In this document: positions 63,133 to 64,000 of the stretch, one piece after another
How positions within the stretch are numbered: position 1 is the stretch's first letter
Layout: the number at the start of each line of letters is the position of its first letter
Assembly (NCBI RefSeq): GCF_000741695.1
Contig: NZ_JGZK01000003.1
Location: forward strand, 62,001 to 126,000
DNA from: Bifidobacterium reuteri DSM 23975
GTDB taxonomy: Bacteria > Actinomycetota > Actinomycetes > Actinomycetales > Bifidobacteriaceae
Direction: 5' to 3'
DNA: 64,000 nt
Program-made: the position numbers and the translations under genes
The notes under the pieces: model-generated
The model's input: only the letters and a program-made list of their open reading frames with translations
Database searches by the model: none
Told to the model about the DNA's origin: nothing

Positions 63133-63990
63133 ATGATGACGCTGATGGAACCGCCGGCAATCCCCACGCGCAAGGCGCATGACGGGCTGGAGCTGCCGTC
63201 CATAGGATTCGGCACATACAAGGTGAACGGCTTCGCGGGCGTCGAGGCCATCAAGTCGGCGCTGGAAGTGGGCTACAGGCTCATTGATTCCGCATTCAAC
63301 TACGAGAACGAAGGCGTGGTCGGCAAGGCGATCCGCGAGTCGGAGGTGCCTCGCGAGGACATCATCGTGGCCTCGAAACTGCCGGGCCGCCATCACCAAT
63401 ACGATCAGGCACGCGCCACCATCGAAGAGTCGGTGGCCCGCATGGGTCTCGACTACATCGACCTGTATCTGATTCATTGGCCGAACCCCTCGCAAGGTCA
63501 GTTCGTGGAGGCGTGGCAGGCGCTGGTCGACGCGCAACAGCAGGGCATCGTGAAGCATATCGGCGTGAGCAACTTCCTGCCCGGCCACATCGACCTGCTC
63601 ATCCGCGCCACCGGAGTGACGCCGGCCGTGAACCAAGTGGAGCTGCATCCGTTCTTCCAGCAGAACGAGCAACGTGCCTATGATGACGCGCACGGCATCA
63701 TCACCGAGGCGTGGAGCCCGCTCGGACGCGCCAACCAGATGCTCAAGGACCCGACCATCGTGCGCATCGCCGAGAAGCACGGCGTCTCCCCCGTGGCCGC
63801 CATCCTGCGCTGGCATCTGCAACTGGGCGACGTGGCGATTCCGAAGTCCATGCACCGCGAGCGCCAGCGCGCCAACCTCGACCTGACCGGTTTCGCGCTC
63901 GATGAGCAAGATATGCGGGACATCGCCGCCATGGATAACCCGGAGGGCTACACCTTCGGCCAGGACCCTCACTGGCACGAGGAGGACTAA
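63133..63990 (+). CDS. Aldo/keto reductase
   Basis: 285 residues, NADPH-dependent reductase of the AKR superfamily (AKR5-like). The catalytic tetrad is visible: aspartate and tyrosine in LIDSAFNYENE, lysine in VASKLPG, and histidine in YLIHWPNP. The cofactor-binding end reads AIPKSMHRERQRANL. AAAGGAG lies before a double ATG. Substrate not predictable; 2,5-diketo-gluconate or similar carbonyls are typical of relatives. Confidence 0.93.
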   Translation: MMTLMEPPAIPTRKAHDGLELPSIGFGTYKVNGFAGVEAIKSALEVGYRLIDSAFNYENEGVVGKAIRESEVPREDIIVASKLPGRHHQYDQARATIEESVARMGLDYIDLYLIHWPNPSQGQFVEAWQALVDAQQQGIVKHIGVSNFLPGHIDLLIRATGVTPAVNQVELHPFFQQNEQRAYDDAHGIITEAWSPLGRANQMLKDPTIVRIAEKHGVSPVAAILRWHLQLGDVAIPKSMHRERQRANLDLTGFALDEQDMRDIAAMDNPEGYTFGQDPHWHEED

Positions 63991-64000
63991 GGCAGCGGTT

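Overview
The window is a high-GC actinobacterial chromosome segment with the gene content and gene style of Bifidobacterium: kdp potassium system, pyrBICFKD-E pyrimidine cluster, cobalamin-independent metE next to metF, glnE, TrmI. The species cannot be fixed from the sequence alone. I saw no rRNA, tRNA, CRISPR array or transposase gene.

Bases 1-10.4 kb hold a two-component system (the response regulator is cut by the window edge), a three-gene ECF-type transporter whose tandem ATPase carries a ZinT-like metal-binding tail, a short-chain dehydrogenase, an ABC-F ATPase and the bifunctional NAD(P)HX repair enzyme. Bases 10.4-19.4 kb are a complete Kdp locus on the minus strand: a 30-codon membrane ORF coupled to kdpF, then kdpA, kdpB, kdpC, a hairpin, kdpD and kdpE. 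The upstream region has 11-bp-phased direct repeats that suit an OmpR-family regulator such as KdpE. Bases 19.5-23.4 kb carry a HAD hydrolase, a LysR regulator, an array of three large inverted repeats and two related membrane/coiled-coil proteins.

Bases 23.4-38.9 kb are core metabolism, all on the minus strand: de novo pyrimidine synthesis (pyrB, I, C, F, K, D, then E after a strong hairpin), glnE, metF, metE, a SixA-like phosphatase and trmI.

Bases 38.9-61.9 kb are a BREX type 1 phage-defence island on the minus strand. It has all six core genes in canonical order (brxA, brxB, brxC, pglX, pglZ, brxL). Two cargo blocks interrupt them. Between brxC and pglX lie a DUF4143-type AAA ATPase, a Sel1-repeat protein and several small unknown genes. 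Between pglX and pglZ lie a membrane-anchored unknown protein, a tight three-gene cassette (sce7726-like protein with a PD-(D/E)XK-like motif, sce7725-like protein, RES-domain protein), a decayed AlbA_2/winged-helix gene and a MazE-tail-like ORF. The RES trio is the best candidate in the window for a poorly described system: a nuclease-like protein, a partner and a predicted NAD+-consuming effector nested in a defence island.

A family of roughly 47-bp double-hairpin repeats has spread through the island. Four copies sit in frame inside pglX and one diverged copy inside brxA. The pglX target-recognition region is clearly AT-richer than its flanks. Past the island are a carboxylesterase and an aldo/keto reductase.
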